Below, piece by piece: positions 24,641-34,874 of a stretch of 64,000 nucleotides of DNA. The notes under the pieces are model-generated. The model had not been told where the DNA came from and made no database searches. It saw only the letters and a list, made by a program, of their open reading frames with translations. Each line of letters starts with the position of its first letter. Position 1 is the stretch's first letter. Both the position numbers and the translations under genes were made by a program. This DNA is from Unio delphinus. Lineage: Eukaryota; Mollusca; Bivalvia; Unionida; Unionidae. The stretch is from assembly GCA_029339505.1 (NCBI GenBank), contig JAQISU010000167.1, forward strand, positions 2,308,501 through 2,372,500, given 5' to 3'.

Positions 24641-25712
24641 ATCACTATCAGTGATGAATTGTTAGACAACACGGCATCACTATCAGTGATATGAATTGTT
24701 AGACACACAGGGACATCTCTATCAGTGATATGTATTGTTAGACAACACAGAGACATCTCTATCAGTGATATGTATTGTTAGACAACACAGGGACATCACT
24801 ATCAGTGATATGAATCGTTAGACAACACAGGGCATCACTATCAGTGATATGAATTGTTAGACACAGGGACATTACTATCAGTGATATGAATTGTTAGACA
24901 CAAAGGGACATCACTATCAGAGATATGAATTGTTAGACACAGGGACATCTCTATCAGTGATATGAATTGTTAGACACAAAGGTATATCACTATCAGAGAT
25001 ATGAATTGTTAGATACAAAGGGACATCACTATCAGTGATATGAATTGTTAGACACAGGGACATCACTATCGGTGATATGAATTGTTAGACATACAGGGAC
25101 ATCACTATCAGTGATAAGAATTGTAGACATACAGTGACATCACTATCAGTGATATGAATCGTTAGACAACACAGGGCATTACTATCAGTGATATGAATTG
25201 TTAGACACAGGGACATCACTATCTGTGATAATGAATTGTTAGACACAGGGACATCTCTATCAGTGATATGAATTGTTAGACACAGGGACATCACTATCAG
25301 TGATATGAATTGTTAGACAAAGGGACATCACTATCAGTAATATGAATTGCTAGACACAGGGACATCACAATCAGTGATATGAATTGTTAGACACAGTCAC
25401 TATCAGTGATATGAATTGTTAGACACAGGGACATCACTATCAGTGATATGACTTGTTAGACACACAGGGACATCACTATCGGTGATATGAATTGTTAGTC
25501 ACTATCGGTGATATGAATCGTTAGACACAGTGACATCACTATCAGTGATATGAATTGTTAGACATAGTCACTATCAGTGATATGAATTGTTAGACAGTCA
25601 CTATCAGTGATATGAATTGTTAGACAATCACTATCAGTGATATGAATTGTTAGACACATAGGTACATCACTATCATTGATATGAATTGTTAGACAACACA
25701 GGGACATCAGAA
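24640..25712. repeat. Minisatellite, about 37-bp unit, about 29 copies, palindromic core
   Basis: Units read ACATCACTATCAGTGATATG then AATTGTTAGACACAGGG. Each carries the inverted repeat ATCAC-TATCA-GTGAT. Units shorten to about 30 bp near the right end by loss of the ACAGGGACAT part. No coding sequence. Confidence 0.95.
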
Positions 25713-26330
25713 CCAAACGTGATTTACAGTTACTGTGCAGACGTAATGTTTTGCTTCATGGACGATTTCAACAGCAGAATGACTGAAACTTGAAAGTCAG
25801 GCTAAAAAATGGTGTGAAATGATTCTGGGAGTGGGGGGATTGGGAATTCAAATGATATATTGTGATATTTATTTACAACGGGATTTGATAATTGCTGAAC
25901 TTGATTATACGGATTTATTACAGAGAATGTTACTCATTACCATGTGTATGCCATGTGAGCTTACAGCATAGCTCTTCATGTTTGCAGGGAAAGTAGTCAC
26001 AACCTTATCAGTAGGATGCTGATATGGCATTGGTAAACGAGAGAATCGTCATTTGACTTCTAGGAAATGACTTTAAAATATTGGCCTATTTTTGAGTTAA
26101 AAATGTATAGGTTTAAAATAAAACTGAATATCATTGCTTTAAATAAGGGCAAATTCACGACACATATATACACATATGCATAGTTTGTTACACACACACT
26201 CACACACACACAGAGTTATAGGGGAAGTTATTATGTTGTTGCTGAATAATTAACAATATAGACACAAAATGAAAGTGTGATTTAAAAAATCCAGTAAGTA
26301 GGATTACAATAAATGATAATCCTATAAACT
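25713..26330. other. Spacer downstream of the Kazal gene, with a CA tract
   Basis: AT-rich sequence with (CA)n near 26190-26212. It lies 3' of the minus-strand Kazal gene. No other feature seen. Confidence 0.5.
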
Positions 26331-26573
26331 TTCATTGTGCTTTTAGAGGTTTATTTTCAAATTCACAAAAATTTGGCTTTAATTTCATGAAATACAAAGG
26401 TAAACAACATTTAGACATTGATGAAGGTTCAGACCTTTGTCCATCAACTGGTAACAATTTGGTCATCTGTATCGATGTACCTTTAATATATTTGGGGATA
26501 TTCTCTCCCACTCCAGTTTTTCCGTATGCATCATCATTACCAGTCTTCAGGTTGATCATACAATCCACCATTA

Positions 26574-26646
26574 TCATTCTGTACATCGCCCCTGATGTTC
26601 AAGATGTAGCTTCTCATTTGTACATCGTGCCTTCTCGAAAAAGCAT
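26574..26646 (-). CDS. Terminal exon of a Kazal-type inhibitor gene
   Basis: On the minus strand, a long T tract ending TTTTGCAG is followed by an exon whose first base completes a split codon. It then reads CFFEKARC, a short spacer, LEHQGRC and Thr-Glu-stop (TGA at 26576-26574). C-x-F-x-x-A-x-C followed by H-x-G-x-C is the C-terminal half of a Kazal domain, holding its last three cysteines. The N-terminal half is encoded by the upstream exon at 26997-27218, joined across a 350-nt phase-2 intron with proper GT and AG ends. Kazal domains are secreted, disulfide-bonded inhibitors of serine proteases. AATAAA on the minus strand near 26355-26350 may be the polyadenylation signal. Confidence 0.85.
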
Positions 26647-26996
26647 CTGCAAAAAAAAAAACATTTTGACTGAATACAGGAGAACAAATTATTTGATTCT
26701 CATGTCCCAATTCCACAAAACTTCTATTACTCATATTTTATTCTTAATAAAACAGTATTTGTTAGGGGTGAACATAATAGATGTGTATGTTTTAAATGAA
26801 CATTTACATGTTTCATTGTGGAATCTACTTTTCTTTACTCAAAGGCTGTAGAACTCATGAAATTTTAAGATATCTGAAAATTTCCATCAAACAGTAGCTA
26901 AGAATTGAAGTTTAATATGCAATATTTCGCGATCGATAATAGCTGTTACTGTTGTACACCAATGAAGTAAAAAAAAAATATCAGAAAGTTATTCAC

Positions 26997-27218
26997 ATGT
27001 TTTGGTAAGTGTTGTGGTCACTGGCACAATAGGCTGTCGTGTTTGACGATATGGAACAGTCAACACGCACAATGTCGCTACAAATGACGGACAGAATTAA
27101 ATGCAAGCCACTCTCCTCGCCAGTGGTTCGGGCTTTCGGGGTACTCGGGGGATTGCACATGCCTTGATGACGCACCATTAGGCTTGGATCCTTACAGCGT
27201 GCCTGTGCAAAGTCGCAT
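26997..27218 (-). CDS. Internal exon of the Kazal-type inhibitor gene
   Basis: The 222-nt exon starts after TTCTACATTATAG and ends before GTGAAT. It contains the C-terminal half of one Kazal domain (CDFAQARC ... VRHQGMC), a linker of about 27 residues rich in Pro, Thr, Glu and Leu, and the N-terminal half of the next domain (two cysteines, then YCASDHNTYQN). The split falls at the same place and phase in both domains, just before the fourth cysteine, so the gene is built from repeated Kazal modules with phase-2 introns. In most Kazal domains the motif is V-C-G-S-D-x-x-T-Y; here Gly is replaced by Ala. Upstream exons with the signal peptide must lie beyond 27218 on the minus strand, but I did not find them before the Polinton relic. 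Protease specificity cannot be predicted without them. Confidence 0.85.
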
Positions 27219-28690
27219 CTATAATGTAGAAAGATACCTTAAAACATGAGAGCATTTATTGAGTTGGTTGTAAAATTTAACGCATGCTGAAGTTCAAAAT
27301 CTAGATTAATGATGGATGGGTATGATCAACAGTAACGTCTTTCTGAAAACAGCGGTACTATACATTTAGTACATAAAAATAAACAGTTTTGTTATTTGAA
27401 CAGCTTGCCACAGAGGATACATTGTATGTTGAATTCTTGCATGAAATAATCAAATAGATGTACATTTTGATATAAACTTCTTTGTCGATTAAAACAGAAA
27501 CATAATGAAAGTAAAGATGACAATCAATCGCTACTATATTTAAAGAATTTGACTGCAATAAAATATGATTATGTTAATTTATATTGTAATTGGCATTTGT
27601 TAGTAATCGAGAATGCAGTTATGACCTCATTTTGACTTTATTTATAGCCTTGGTTATAACCTTAAAAGGTTCCGGAAGCGAACTTGTTTACAGTTTGGTG
27701 TTTTTTCCAACAAGATGTTCAAGTTTTTTTTTCTTTCAGATAATGGTTTTGTGTCATGGGTCAAGTGAAGAGGTAAATAAAAAAAGGGTTTTGTCCAAAA
27801 AAGTCTGCATTACTGTTTTTAATACCAGTCTTTGGGAATCTAATATAATTTAAGAGGAATCTTTTATTTTTAAAACAAATCATTGAAATTACAAAGTGAT
27901 CAGTGACATCTTGGATTAAATAATTTTGGGATTATTGTGAATTCATTCAAAGACATTCTGGACTATATCATTATGATATATCAAGACTATTGATACACCA
28001 ATAGAGGAATTAACTTGGACCTCTATACATTTGGACTTGTGATAGAGCTTTACTGTAGGTTCCTCTTAAATTTTCACTTTGCAAGTTAGAAAAATGAATT
28101 TATTTGCTAGCAGCGAGACCCAGAAAAACACGGCTTATCTTGTCACTGTGTGAAGAGCTAACACGGGAAAAAAATAAGTCTAGACAATGAAATGGTTTAC
28201 AAGGAGTGATTTATTGTTTTGTTCTATGTCAGTGTGGCAAAATATTGTCTACGCTCTTGCATTGTTACCATTAAAGTGCAGACAGACTGGAATGTGAGCT
28301 TAAATCCCTCTGTTGTGTATTGCACCATTTATTTTTACCACATCAACTGTCACAGTACTGGTTCGCGTTTTGAAACTGATAATTTATTTTTTTATCTCAC
28401 TTAAACATTTTGACATACACACTCACATTAACATCGGTAGAGTCAGAAATGTTACAGTATTGGCGGCATGGGTTTTTGTTTGCTTTAGTTTTTTCTAAAG
28501 TTTTTTTTATATACCTAACTTGTGAGTTTTGTGTTTGTATGATTGTGTTTGTATGACGTAAAGAAGCTAAATTTCAATGAACCTTAATGATGATAATCCA
28601 AGCTGTCTGCCCATTGATGCATATATTTATATGATAAGAAATATGACATCTATAACACAAAGATATACGGCAAGCATGATTAGAATGAAC
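27219..28690. other. Probable 5' intron of the Kazal gene, otherwise empty
   Basis: AT-rich sequence upstream (minus strand) of the Kazal exon. I searched by eye for another Cys-x-Ser-Asp-x-x-Thr-Tyr exon on the minus strand and saw none. No repeat family was recognised. Confidence 0.5.
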
Positions 28691-28696
28691 GGGGGG

Positions 28697-28775
28697 GGGG
28701 GGCAAGTGGTCTAAAGCGCTCTCCGTTACGGATCACTGCCATCTCACCTCTGTCTGCATGGTTCGAGTCTCAGTA
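28697..28775 (+). mobile_element. Truncated SINE head, family A
   Basis: After a run of G, the tRNA-like head of the SINE at 29284 recurs: CAAGTGGTCTAAAGCGCTCT, then GTTACGGATCACTGCCATCT and a B-box-like GGTTCGAGTC. The body is absent. It is a SINE remnant, not a tRNA gene. Confidence 0.75.
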
Positions 28776-28926
28776 GCATGAGCAGCAGAAGACATCGTCG
28801 CTACTGTCGAAAAAGTGTAGATCTTTTACAAATGAGTTTATTATTCATTTAGATATACAACGAGGAAACACGCGTGTTAAATCTACCTTGGGTTTTCATA
28901 ATGGTCACATACACAGTTGAAGTAAC

Positions 28927-29165
28927 AGAGAGGGTGAGCCCATCTCTCAATAGAAGCGTACATTTGCTAAACTAAGGCTTCTTACAAAAACGAAAAAACA
29001 ACGTCAATAACAATATACCGACGCCTCAGAGAGTCACTCTTGGTGGTGAGTTAATTTTGTTACCTTTTTTTTTCTTTTTTATTTTGTTGTCGTTGTGTGT
29101 TTGTTTTACTATGCGCGTGATCTTTACCCCTTGACATCTTATCGAGGTCACACCCTCTCTGCTGC
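28927..29165 (+). repeat. Left TIR of Polinton-type relic 1
   Basis: Reverse-complement match to 34640-34874, including CGTACATTTGCTAAACTAAG near the outer end and GTGACCTCGATA (read on the minus strand) near the inner end. Small insertions and substitutions separate the two arms. Confidence 0.85.
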
Positions 29166-29192
29166 TATGAATATATCATTATTATATTATTA

Positions 29193-30040
29193 ATGGATGG
29201 AGAGGCGTATACCACGCGGTTAGCACGAGAGCGACTAGAAGCAATTAAGAAATTTCTGCCAGTCCGTGATTATGTCCGACGAAGTGGCCCCGAGTGGCCG
29301 AGTGGTCTAAAGCGCTTTCCGTTACGGATCACTGCCATCTCACCTCAGTCTGCGTGGGTTCGACTCTAAGATTCGGCTAATGTAGTTATGTGAGAAAGCT
29401 TGCCAGTAGTTTCTCGTGGGTCGGTGGTTCTTTCGGGGTGGTTTCCCGGGCTCTTCCTCCACCAATAATACTGGCCGCCATGTATAGTCCATCGTGTGTT
29501 GAAAAATGGCATTAAACCCTACAACAACAACTGTCCGGCGAAAATTACAAGAACGCCAGGAATCTCAGGTTGATTATGCAGAAAGTTCTCAACAACTATT
29601 CAAATCTGTTACTGAAACAACTAAACCTCTTCTTCCTCAACTTGAAAAAAAATATAGCTGAAAAAAATATAGAAACATCAAGACTTTTACAAGATCTTCC
29701 TGGTCGAATGCCTCAACTAGCAAAACCTATTATTAAAGAGAAAAAAACTTATGAAGAAATAATCGAAGAATTAGGTTATACATTTACTGAAGATGCTTTA
29801 AAAGTAATTGATAAAACTGATTCAAATGAGTTTTCAGCATTGTTGTTACGACTTATGAAAATAGAAAAAATGTTGAGCCCGACATATGGAAAATATATTC
29901 CAGTTTGCAACACTGGGCTGCTGTGTTTTATAAAATTAAAGCTAACACAAGTCGAATCGACAAAAAAAGTGCATCATATATAGGATTCAACGATGCGGTA
30001 AATGATGTGTATGGTCAATATGAAGAATGAAAACAGCAAC
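29193..30040 (+). pseudogene. Polinton-type ORF, function unknown, split by a SINE
   Basis: An ATG shortly after the left TIR opens a frame MDGEAYTTRLARERLEAIKK that is interrupted at 29284 by a SINE. It resumes after the SINE (KLQERQESQVDYAESSQQLF) and then changes frame and meets stops. The central part (for example EEIIEELGYTFTEDALKVI) is charged and helical. Genes of this kind near the TIR occur in many metazoan Polinton-like elements without known function. I cannot name it. It is non-functional here. Confidence 0.55.
29284..29531 (+). mobile_element. tRNA-derived SINE, family A, with target duplication
   Basis: A 248-bp insertion. The tRNA-like head has GAGTGGCCGAGTGGTCTAAA as A-box region and GTGGGTTCGACTC as B box, the pattern of a class II (Ser/Leu-like) tRNA. 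The body contains GTTATGTGAGAAAGCTTGCC and ends GAAAAATGGCATTAAACCCT with an ACAACAAC tail. Direct repeats TGTCCGACGAA (29273-29283) and TGTCCGGCGAA (29532-29542) flank it. It sits inside a Polinton-type ORF, so it is younger than that element. Confidence 0.92.
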
Positions 30041-30739
30041 AATTAGGAGAATAAAAACAACAAAAGAAAGAACAAAAATATTATAAACCACAAGAGAGAG
30101 AAATTATTTCCTCTGTTCAAACTGGAACTAATGAAAAAATAAATTAAAGATATGGATGATAATCAATAAATATACTGCAGATGATTCAAATTATTCGTCT
30201 GATGTGTTTTCAGAACATTAAAATTTGTATGAGGATGATTATCGTAAGATGATCTTTAAATATCATCGTAATAGGGGTAATATTAGTAAGGATGGTCCAG
30301 ATTTTAAAAACGTTTCCTGCATATAGAGATCAACTAAAAACAAAACGAGAACAAGAAAATGAATATTATGATCCTCTGGTGCTACCGGAAGTGGTATTCC
30401 AAGCACTGGGAGAAGTGGTCTTATTGCCTGCCTTATTAACGTTCTTTCTGACATAGCATGATTAGAAATTCTCATACAAGGAAAACCAGCTGCAAAAAAC
30501 TAACCAGAAATAATTAATGAAGCCGCTGATATTTGTCCACGAGTATTTCAAGGTGGTATCCTGGATATTAACATTTACCGGGAACTTACCGATGAACTTG
30601 TCAATAGCTATCATAGTGACTAGTTGTCTGATTATATATGTAGATGACAAATAAGATGATTACACATCAACAACACCGTGGATCTGTAATGGTCAGAGTA
30701 ACAAATTCACGATTACCAATCTGTAAAGCAACTTAGTGT

Positions 30740-31057
30740 GATGGTCTTCGTAGTGTTTTTCAAGGGTTATTTGCAAGAATGGCTCCCAAAATAGCTCCAA
30801 TCGCAAAACAATTAACAATGAAATATATTAGTGTTATTAGTGAAAACGCTATTGGTACCATTGGTAATATTGCCGGAAAGGCGTTTTCTGCAGCCAAGGA
30901 TAGACTAGCACGAATAATACGACGAAAACTACCATCAGCAAAATTAGCATCTACTGCAGAGATGCCTGCAAATGTTCGTAAAAATATAAGTCAAGCCGCA
31001 AATCAGAAATTAGCAATCTTGGCTGATGCACTGCGTCAAGAAGCAGAAAAAGTATAA
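30740..31057 (+). pseudogene. Polinton-type small virion-like protein
   Basis: The longest open part runs from the ATG at 30779 to a TAA at 31055-31057 (92 codons), and coding similarity appears to start earlier with a GLRSVFQGLFARM-like stretch. It is Ala-rich, basic (ARIIRRKLPSAKL) and has a hydrophobic segment near its start. Short proteins beginning with a G-x-x-S-x-F-x-G-L-F stretch are common in Polinton-like elements, where they are thought to be minor capsid or core proteins comparable to adenovirus pVI or pX. The role is inferred from context and composition only. Confidence 0.5.
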
Positions 31058-31364
31058 CTGCTAGTCTGATGGCAGGACGTGGCCTATGTGTTCCCTTGAT
31101 TTTATGAAGACGACCATGATATAGATCATGTCAATTATAATAATATGTTCAAACATGTATCTGACTCGGCATTCGACATTAACGCACTGGTTCTCAAGGA
31201 TGAATCCATGCGCGATTATCAGTATTATTCTTGACGCAAGACAACCAAATCCGTATGGAAGGATCGAACAGCAAGTTCAAGATACAAGTAGATAGTTCTT
31301 ACCCACCGAAGCATTAACAAACGATACTGAATATAACGCCGCTAGTATAATCAGTTTTGTTAAT

Positions 31365-31985
31365 AACGGAATTATGGTCTTGTTTGACAGTGCTACTTTT
31401 ATGAATTATGGAAGAAATATTGAAAATATTCAAAAGGCTGTTGATGTTGCTACAACAATAATAGGTTTCGCAAGATATTCTGATGATTATACAAGATCAG
31501 ATGGTCAAACAATGATGCTTGAAAACGACACTTATGACTTTCCAGAATATATGTACTTAAAAATAGGCAACCTACGAGATGCTGCAGGAGACGCAGAAAC
31601 ACCCGCAGTAATATCACAAAATGCAAATTACAATTTAGGATTTTCAACACGTTGAACAATGTTGAGCAATTTTTCATGCGTTGTTCCGTTCTCAAACATA
31701 TTTGGAATTTGCAGAAATATTAGAAAAGTTATTTTTAGAGCTAAACATACAGTTGTACATGTTAGAAAAGCATCTGATAATGATGCTGTCTGGCGTAATG
31801 ATGCTGTAGATGCTGGTAAAATAATACTAAAAAAACTCTCGTTGTGGATGCCGGTAATGACTCCAACAAATGCTGAAGAACAAAAATGACTCTATTTTAT
31901 GGATAAAGGCGGTAAATCAATATTGTCATGGTTGACAGTAACTACAGATAGTGTTCAAAGTAATATTAATGTTTTATTTATATGG
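31365..31985 (+). pseudogene. Polinton-type capsid-like protein remnant
   Basis: Two frames cover it: 31374-31655 and 31659-31889, with the break at the TGA near 31653. The second contains AKHTVVHVRKASDND and LSLWMPVMTPT, which I associate with a large protein repeated in many metazoan Polinton-like elements and probably a capsid protein. Similarity continues beyond a stop at 31887 to about 31985. Structural assignment as a double jelly-roll major capsid protein is a guess that a profile search would settle. It is non-functional through frameshift and stops. Confidence 0.45.
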
Positions 31986-32342
31986 CAGTAAGCATCACAG
32001 CAAGGTATTTCCGAACTGCGACATCTATTTATTGCACTACAAAATGCTGAACGATTAAACTCGCAAGAAGAAAGTCATATGATAATTGACAAACTTGGAG
32101 TTATTGAAGTTCTTTTAAAAGAATAAACGGATATCCAAAAACCATCTGAAGACATTTTTATATTTTGAATTAATTCATGTAGTACGTGCATGTCATCATT
32201 CAATGACATTATTGAGACGTGATCAGAACCTATATACTGATTTATAAATATCACAATTAGATTTTACAAATTTATATCCGATTTATTATTTTTACTAGAA
32301 TATCTTGATTTATCTAGAAAATCTGTCGTTGATATTCATTTT

Positions 32343-32531
32343 TTACCTCTCATAAATAGAGACGCTACTGCTGTTCCTAATTATAGGTGCTAGTGGACGA
32401 AAAACATGACTGTCTTTGATTAATACATTGAAACACTTGTATACGTTTCGGTGACAATCATACTTTTTTCCCCCAACACTAAATATTAAATAACCAGATG
32501 TACTATTGACAATACCAACTGGCCTTTTCAA
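32343..32531 (-). CDS. Unrecognised short ORF within Polinton relic 1
   Basis: A 62-codon minus-strand frame with a balanced, protein-like composition and the stretch KKYDCHRNVYKCFNVLIKD. It lies on the same strand as the Zn-ribbon-like and PLA2-type remnants, so it may belong to a minus-strand gene block. It has no strong start context and no recognised domain. Confidence 0.25.
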   Translation of the reverse strand: MKRPVGIVNSTSGYLIFSVGGKKYDCHRNVYKCFNVLIKDSHVFRPLAPIIRNSSSVSIYER

Positions 32532-32710
32532 GAGGCAGTTTCTGATGCTTCATAATTCGTTATTATAGGATGCTTTACAAATTCTTGGATCATTTATAAT
32601 ATTATTATTTTTTTATTTCCTTATTTGTCTAAATTGTTACACGAGAATCTAGACAAATAATCTTCTACATTTGTATAGCCTTGTTACTGTCTATATTTCT
32701 TTTTATCGTA

Positions 32711-32893
32711 TTATCTTTTAAGTTTTCTATATATTTTACCGCCACATTGCAAACACAATTCTCTAATTCCAACACCACATCGAAAACATCGGTAAGGTCC
32801 CAAACTTCCTCGCTGTACACTTTGCAAATGATGTCCGCAGAATTCATTTTTACAGGAAATATTACAAGATGTTGAAGATGCTATCATCAACAA
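32711..32893 (-). CDS. Zn-ribbon-like ORF within Polinton relic 1
   Basis: A 60-codon minus-strand frame contains CFRCGVGIRELCLQCGGK, two Cys-x-x-Cys knuckles eight residues apart, preceded by further Cys and His (CGHH). The spacing suggests a small zinc-binding ribbon or finger that ends in a basic tail (YRKLKR). No specific family is recognised. It lies in the minus-strand block of the element between the capsid-type genes and the PLA2-type remnant. It might be the C-terminus of a longer broken protein. Confidence 0.4.
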   Translation of the reverse strand: MLMIASSTSCNISCKNEFCGHHLQSVQRGSLGPYRCFRCGVGIRELCLQCGGKIYRKLKR

Positions 32894-33589
32894 CCTTCAC
32901 TGATTCTTTCTTTGAGTCATTGTATATACAATATTTTTCTTTAAATATTTGTTTAAAATATAATATGGAGGAGTTTGAGAGGTTATTCAAATTCAAGGCT
33001 TCTAAATATAAATTTAATCTTACTAGAATATCCCCATGCTTACCAATAAAAACTCTAGTTGATCTGAAGAATAAAAATTTGATTAAATAAATTCAAGATG
33101 CCAAGAAAGTATTTAGCAAATATGGCGCATCTCACGTATAGTCAACATTCAAAATCATGCGCACAAAGTCACTGATGCTACGATGAACGATAAACGGGCG
33201 GCAAATATCAGTAATTATCTCGATAATCGAAACTATTTTTCAAAGTAAAATGTCTTGTACTAGCAGAAAGAGATAATTGGATTATTCGTGACAAATATGA
33301 TCCTGTTCTCCATACCAAAAAATTGTCATACTGAGTGAAAATTCCAGACCAGGAATGTTGACTGGTTACCACGATGAAGCAGTAAAACGTTTTACACCTG
33401 CTGCATCACCGAGTTTATCAATTACAGACTTGCCCTTCCAATATCCTCTTGGGCTATAATAAATCGATTACATAATTACCAGCCACTAATACTAGTTTAC
33501 CTATCATCGCAGATCTCACCAACCAATTTGTTGATGATTCTTTGAAAGATTTATTTTGTTATGGAATTTAACGCGTGAATCATCTTCAC

Positions 33590-33800
33590 ACTTCGCATAT
33601 GTCTATGCTGCAGATTGTTCCTTTTATAAGCTACATCATGAGCGTGACATGCTTTAACAATTTCATTTATTGGATACTCACCCGGTCTTGGTTGATCCTG
33701 ATTATCGAGTTGGATATCAAGTCGGGTTCCAGGACATAATAATTATATCCTGGAAGGTGTTTTTCTCATGGGTACTTCGCCCATGGAATTCCTGGGAATT
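33590..33800 (-). pseudogene. PLA2-type domain remnant, copy in Polinton relic 1
   Basis: On the minus strand the catalytic-type motif HDVAY is preserved (about 33645-33627), preceded by a conserved-looking Cys. The calcium-loop segment upstream (about 33757-33723) has lost the usual Y-x-G-P-G pattern, and a frameshift separates the two parts. The homologous copy at 51600-51760 shows the reverse state. Secretory/parvovirus-type phospholipase A2 uses this loop and His-Asp pair. Such domains occur in some virus-like elements, where they are thought to act on membranes during entry. The domain is non-functional here. Confidence 0.65.
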
Positions 33801-34075
33801 GTTCTAATTTTGCTGTAATATCACCTCCTCGTATTTTAATATGAATTAAATTATCATGGGGAATACATTTAAATTTCTTCACACTTACCTGTAACTTCTG
33901 ATCTGTTTTTGTTGTTGTTTTTTGTTGTTGTTATTAGTTCATGTGTATGGGTACGCGCCCTGTATTTCACACAATATCAATCCATATTTTTATTGTTATA
34001 CAATATGGATGTAATTAATTTTCAACGACAAGAAAACGAGGACCGGTAAAACATCACGCATCGCTACAGAATTAT

Positions 34076-34625
34076 TTCAGAATGATTATCGTAGGTCCAT
34101 CTGGAAGTGGGAAAACGCAACTGCTACTTATTTAATAATGAGATGGTTGAAATGGGATAAACTATTGTTGGTTGCTCCGTCTGTGGATGATCAGCGATTT
34201 AAGAAGTGTTAAGAGACTTTAATGAAATGCGAAGACGATAAATAAAGATGGTGATGATATTATTAATTTTTATCATTGGTATTGAAGGACCGTTCGTGGA
34301 TGACATTGATGGATTTATTAATAATTTAGTTGTACACGATGATGTAACTGATGATAAGCAATGAAATCCGGCAAGAATATTTTCTAGAGGCAGACATAAA
34401 AATACGGATGTGATTTATGTTACTCAGCGGTACACACATACCTAAAGTGATTAGAGACAACTGTAATATTTTAGCTGTATTTAATGGAGTTGATACACAT
34501 ACACTACGAAATATTCACCGAACTTTATGCAGCGGAGATACGGATATAATTAAGTTTAGACATTTTTTTTAATTCAGACTCATGATCCTAGATCAAGTTT
34601 ATAGATAAGAGAATTATATATAACA
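34076..34625 (+). pseudogene. A32-like packaging ATPase remnant, Polinton relic 1
   Basis: An ATG at 34082 is followed by a Walker A motif GPSGSGKT. Frameshifts and stops occur soon after. Downstream nucleotides align with the better copy at 52004-52660, including the segment for SRGRHKN and the Thr-Gln-Arg motif. In Polintons this FtsK/HerA-clade ATPase drives genome packaging into capsids. The gene is next to the right TIR, its usual type of position here. It cannot encode a working protein. Confidence 0.75.
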
Positions 34626-34639
34626 ACGATTTTTAATTG

Positions 34640-34874
34640 ATTGGAGCAGGGAGGTTGTGACCTCGATATGGTGTCAACGGATAAACATCGCGTTCATGAT
34701 AAAACAAATACACAACGACAAAAACAGTAAAAAAAATTAACTCACCCCAAGAGCGAGTCACACGGTTAGTGTGAGGCTTCAGTTTATTATTATTGACGTT
34801 ATTTGTTTCGTTTTTGTAAGAATCCTTAGTTTAGCAAATGTACGCTTCTATTATGAGGTGGGTTCACCCTCTCT
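34640..34874 (-). repeat. Right TIR of Polinton-type relic 1
   Basis: Inverted match to 28927-29165. It includes TTAGTTTAGCAAATGTACGC and ends with CACCCTCTCT. The same segment, in the same orientation, follows the ATPase of the second relic at 52617-52826. Confidence 0.85.

Larger units (their letters stand above)
28927..34874 (+). mobile_element. Polinton/Maverick-type element relic 1 with TIRs
   Basis: A 5.9-kb element bounded by inverted repeats of about 240 bp (28927-29165 and 34640-34874). Both outer ends begin AGAGAGGGTGA when read inwards. Between them lie broken genes for capsid-type proteins, a Zn-ribbon-like protein, a PLA2-type domain and an A32-like packaging ATPase. That gene set and the long TIRs are typical of Polintons and the related adintovirus-like elements. 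I see no DNA polymerase B or integrase, so this is an internally deleted copy. The flanking six bases (AGTAAC and GCTGAT) do not match, so no target duplication survives. Confidence 0.75.

Noticed and set aside
24640..25712. CTATCAGTGATA in every unit, identical to the centre of the bacterial tet operator
   Set aside because: A 12-base chance match within a palindromic minisatellite of an animal genome. No bacterial genes or vector sequence lie nearby.
27358..27558. Minus-strand frame with two Cys and a Tyr, tested as another Kazal half-domain
   Set aside because: Cys spacing differs, the Ser-Asp-x-x-Thr-Tyr motif is absent and there is no suitable donor in the right phase.
27719..27785. Possible 33-nt microexon after TTTTTTTCTTTCAG and before GTAAAT on the plus strand
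   Set aside because: Splice-like ends are good but the 11 residues carry no recognisable signal and no neighbouring plus-strand exon was found. T-rich introns yield such pairs often.
29284..29375. tRNA gene-like sequence with A and B boxes
   Set aside because: It is the head of a SINE with a body, tail and target duplication. The acceptor stem does not close. The same holds for 28697-28775 and 54240-54326.
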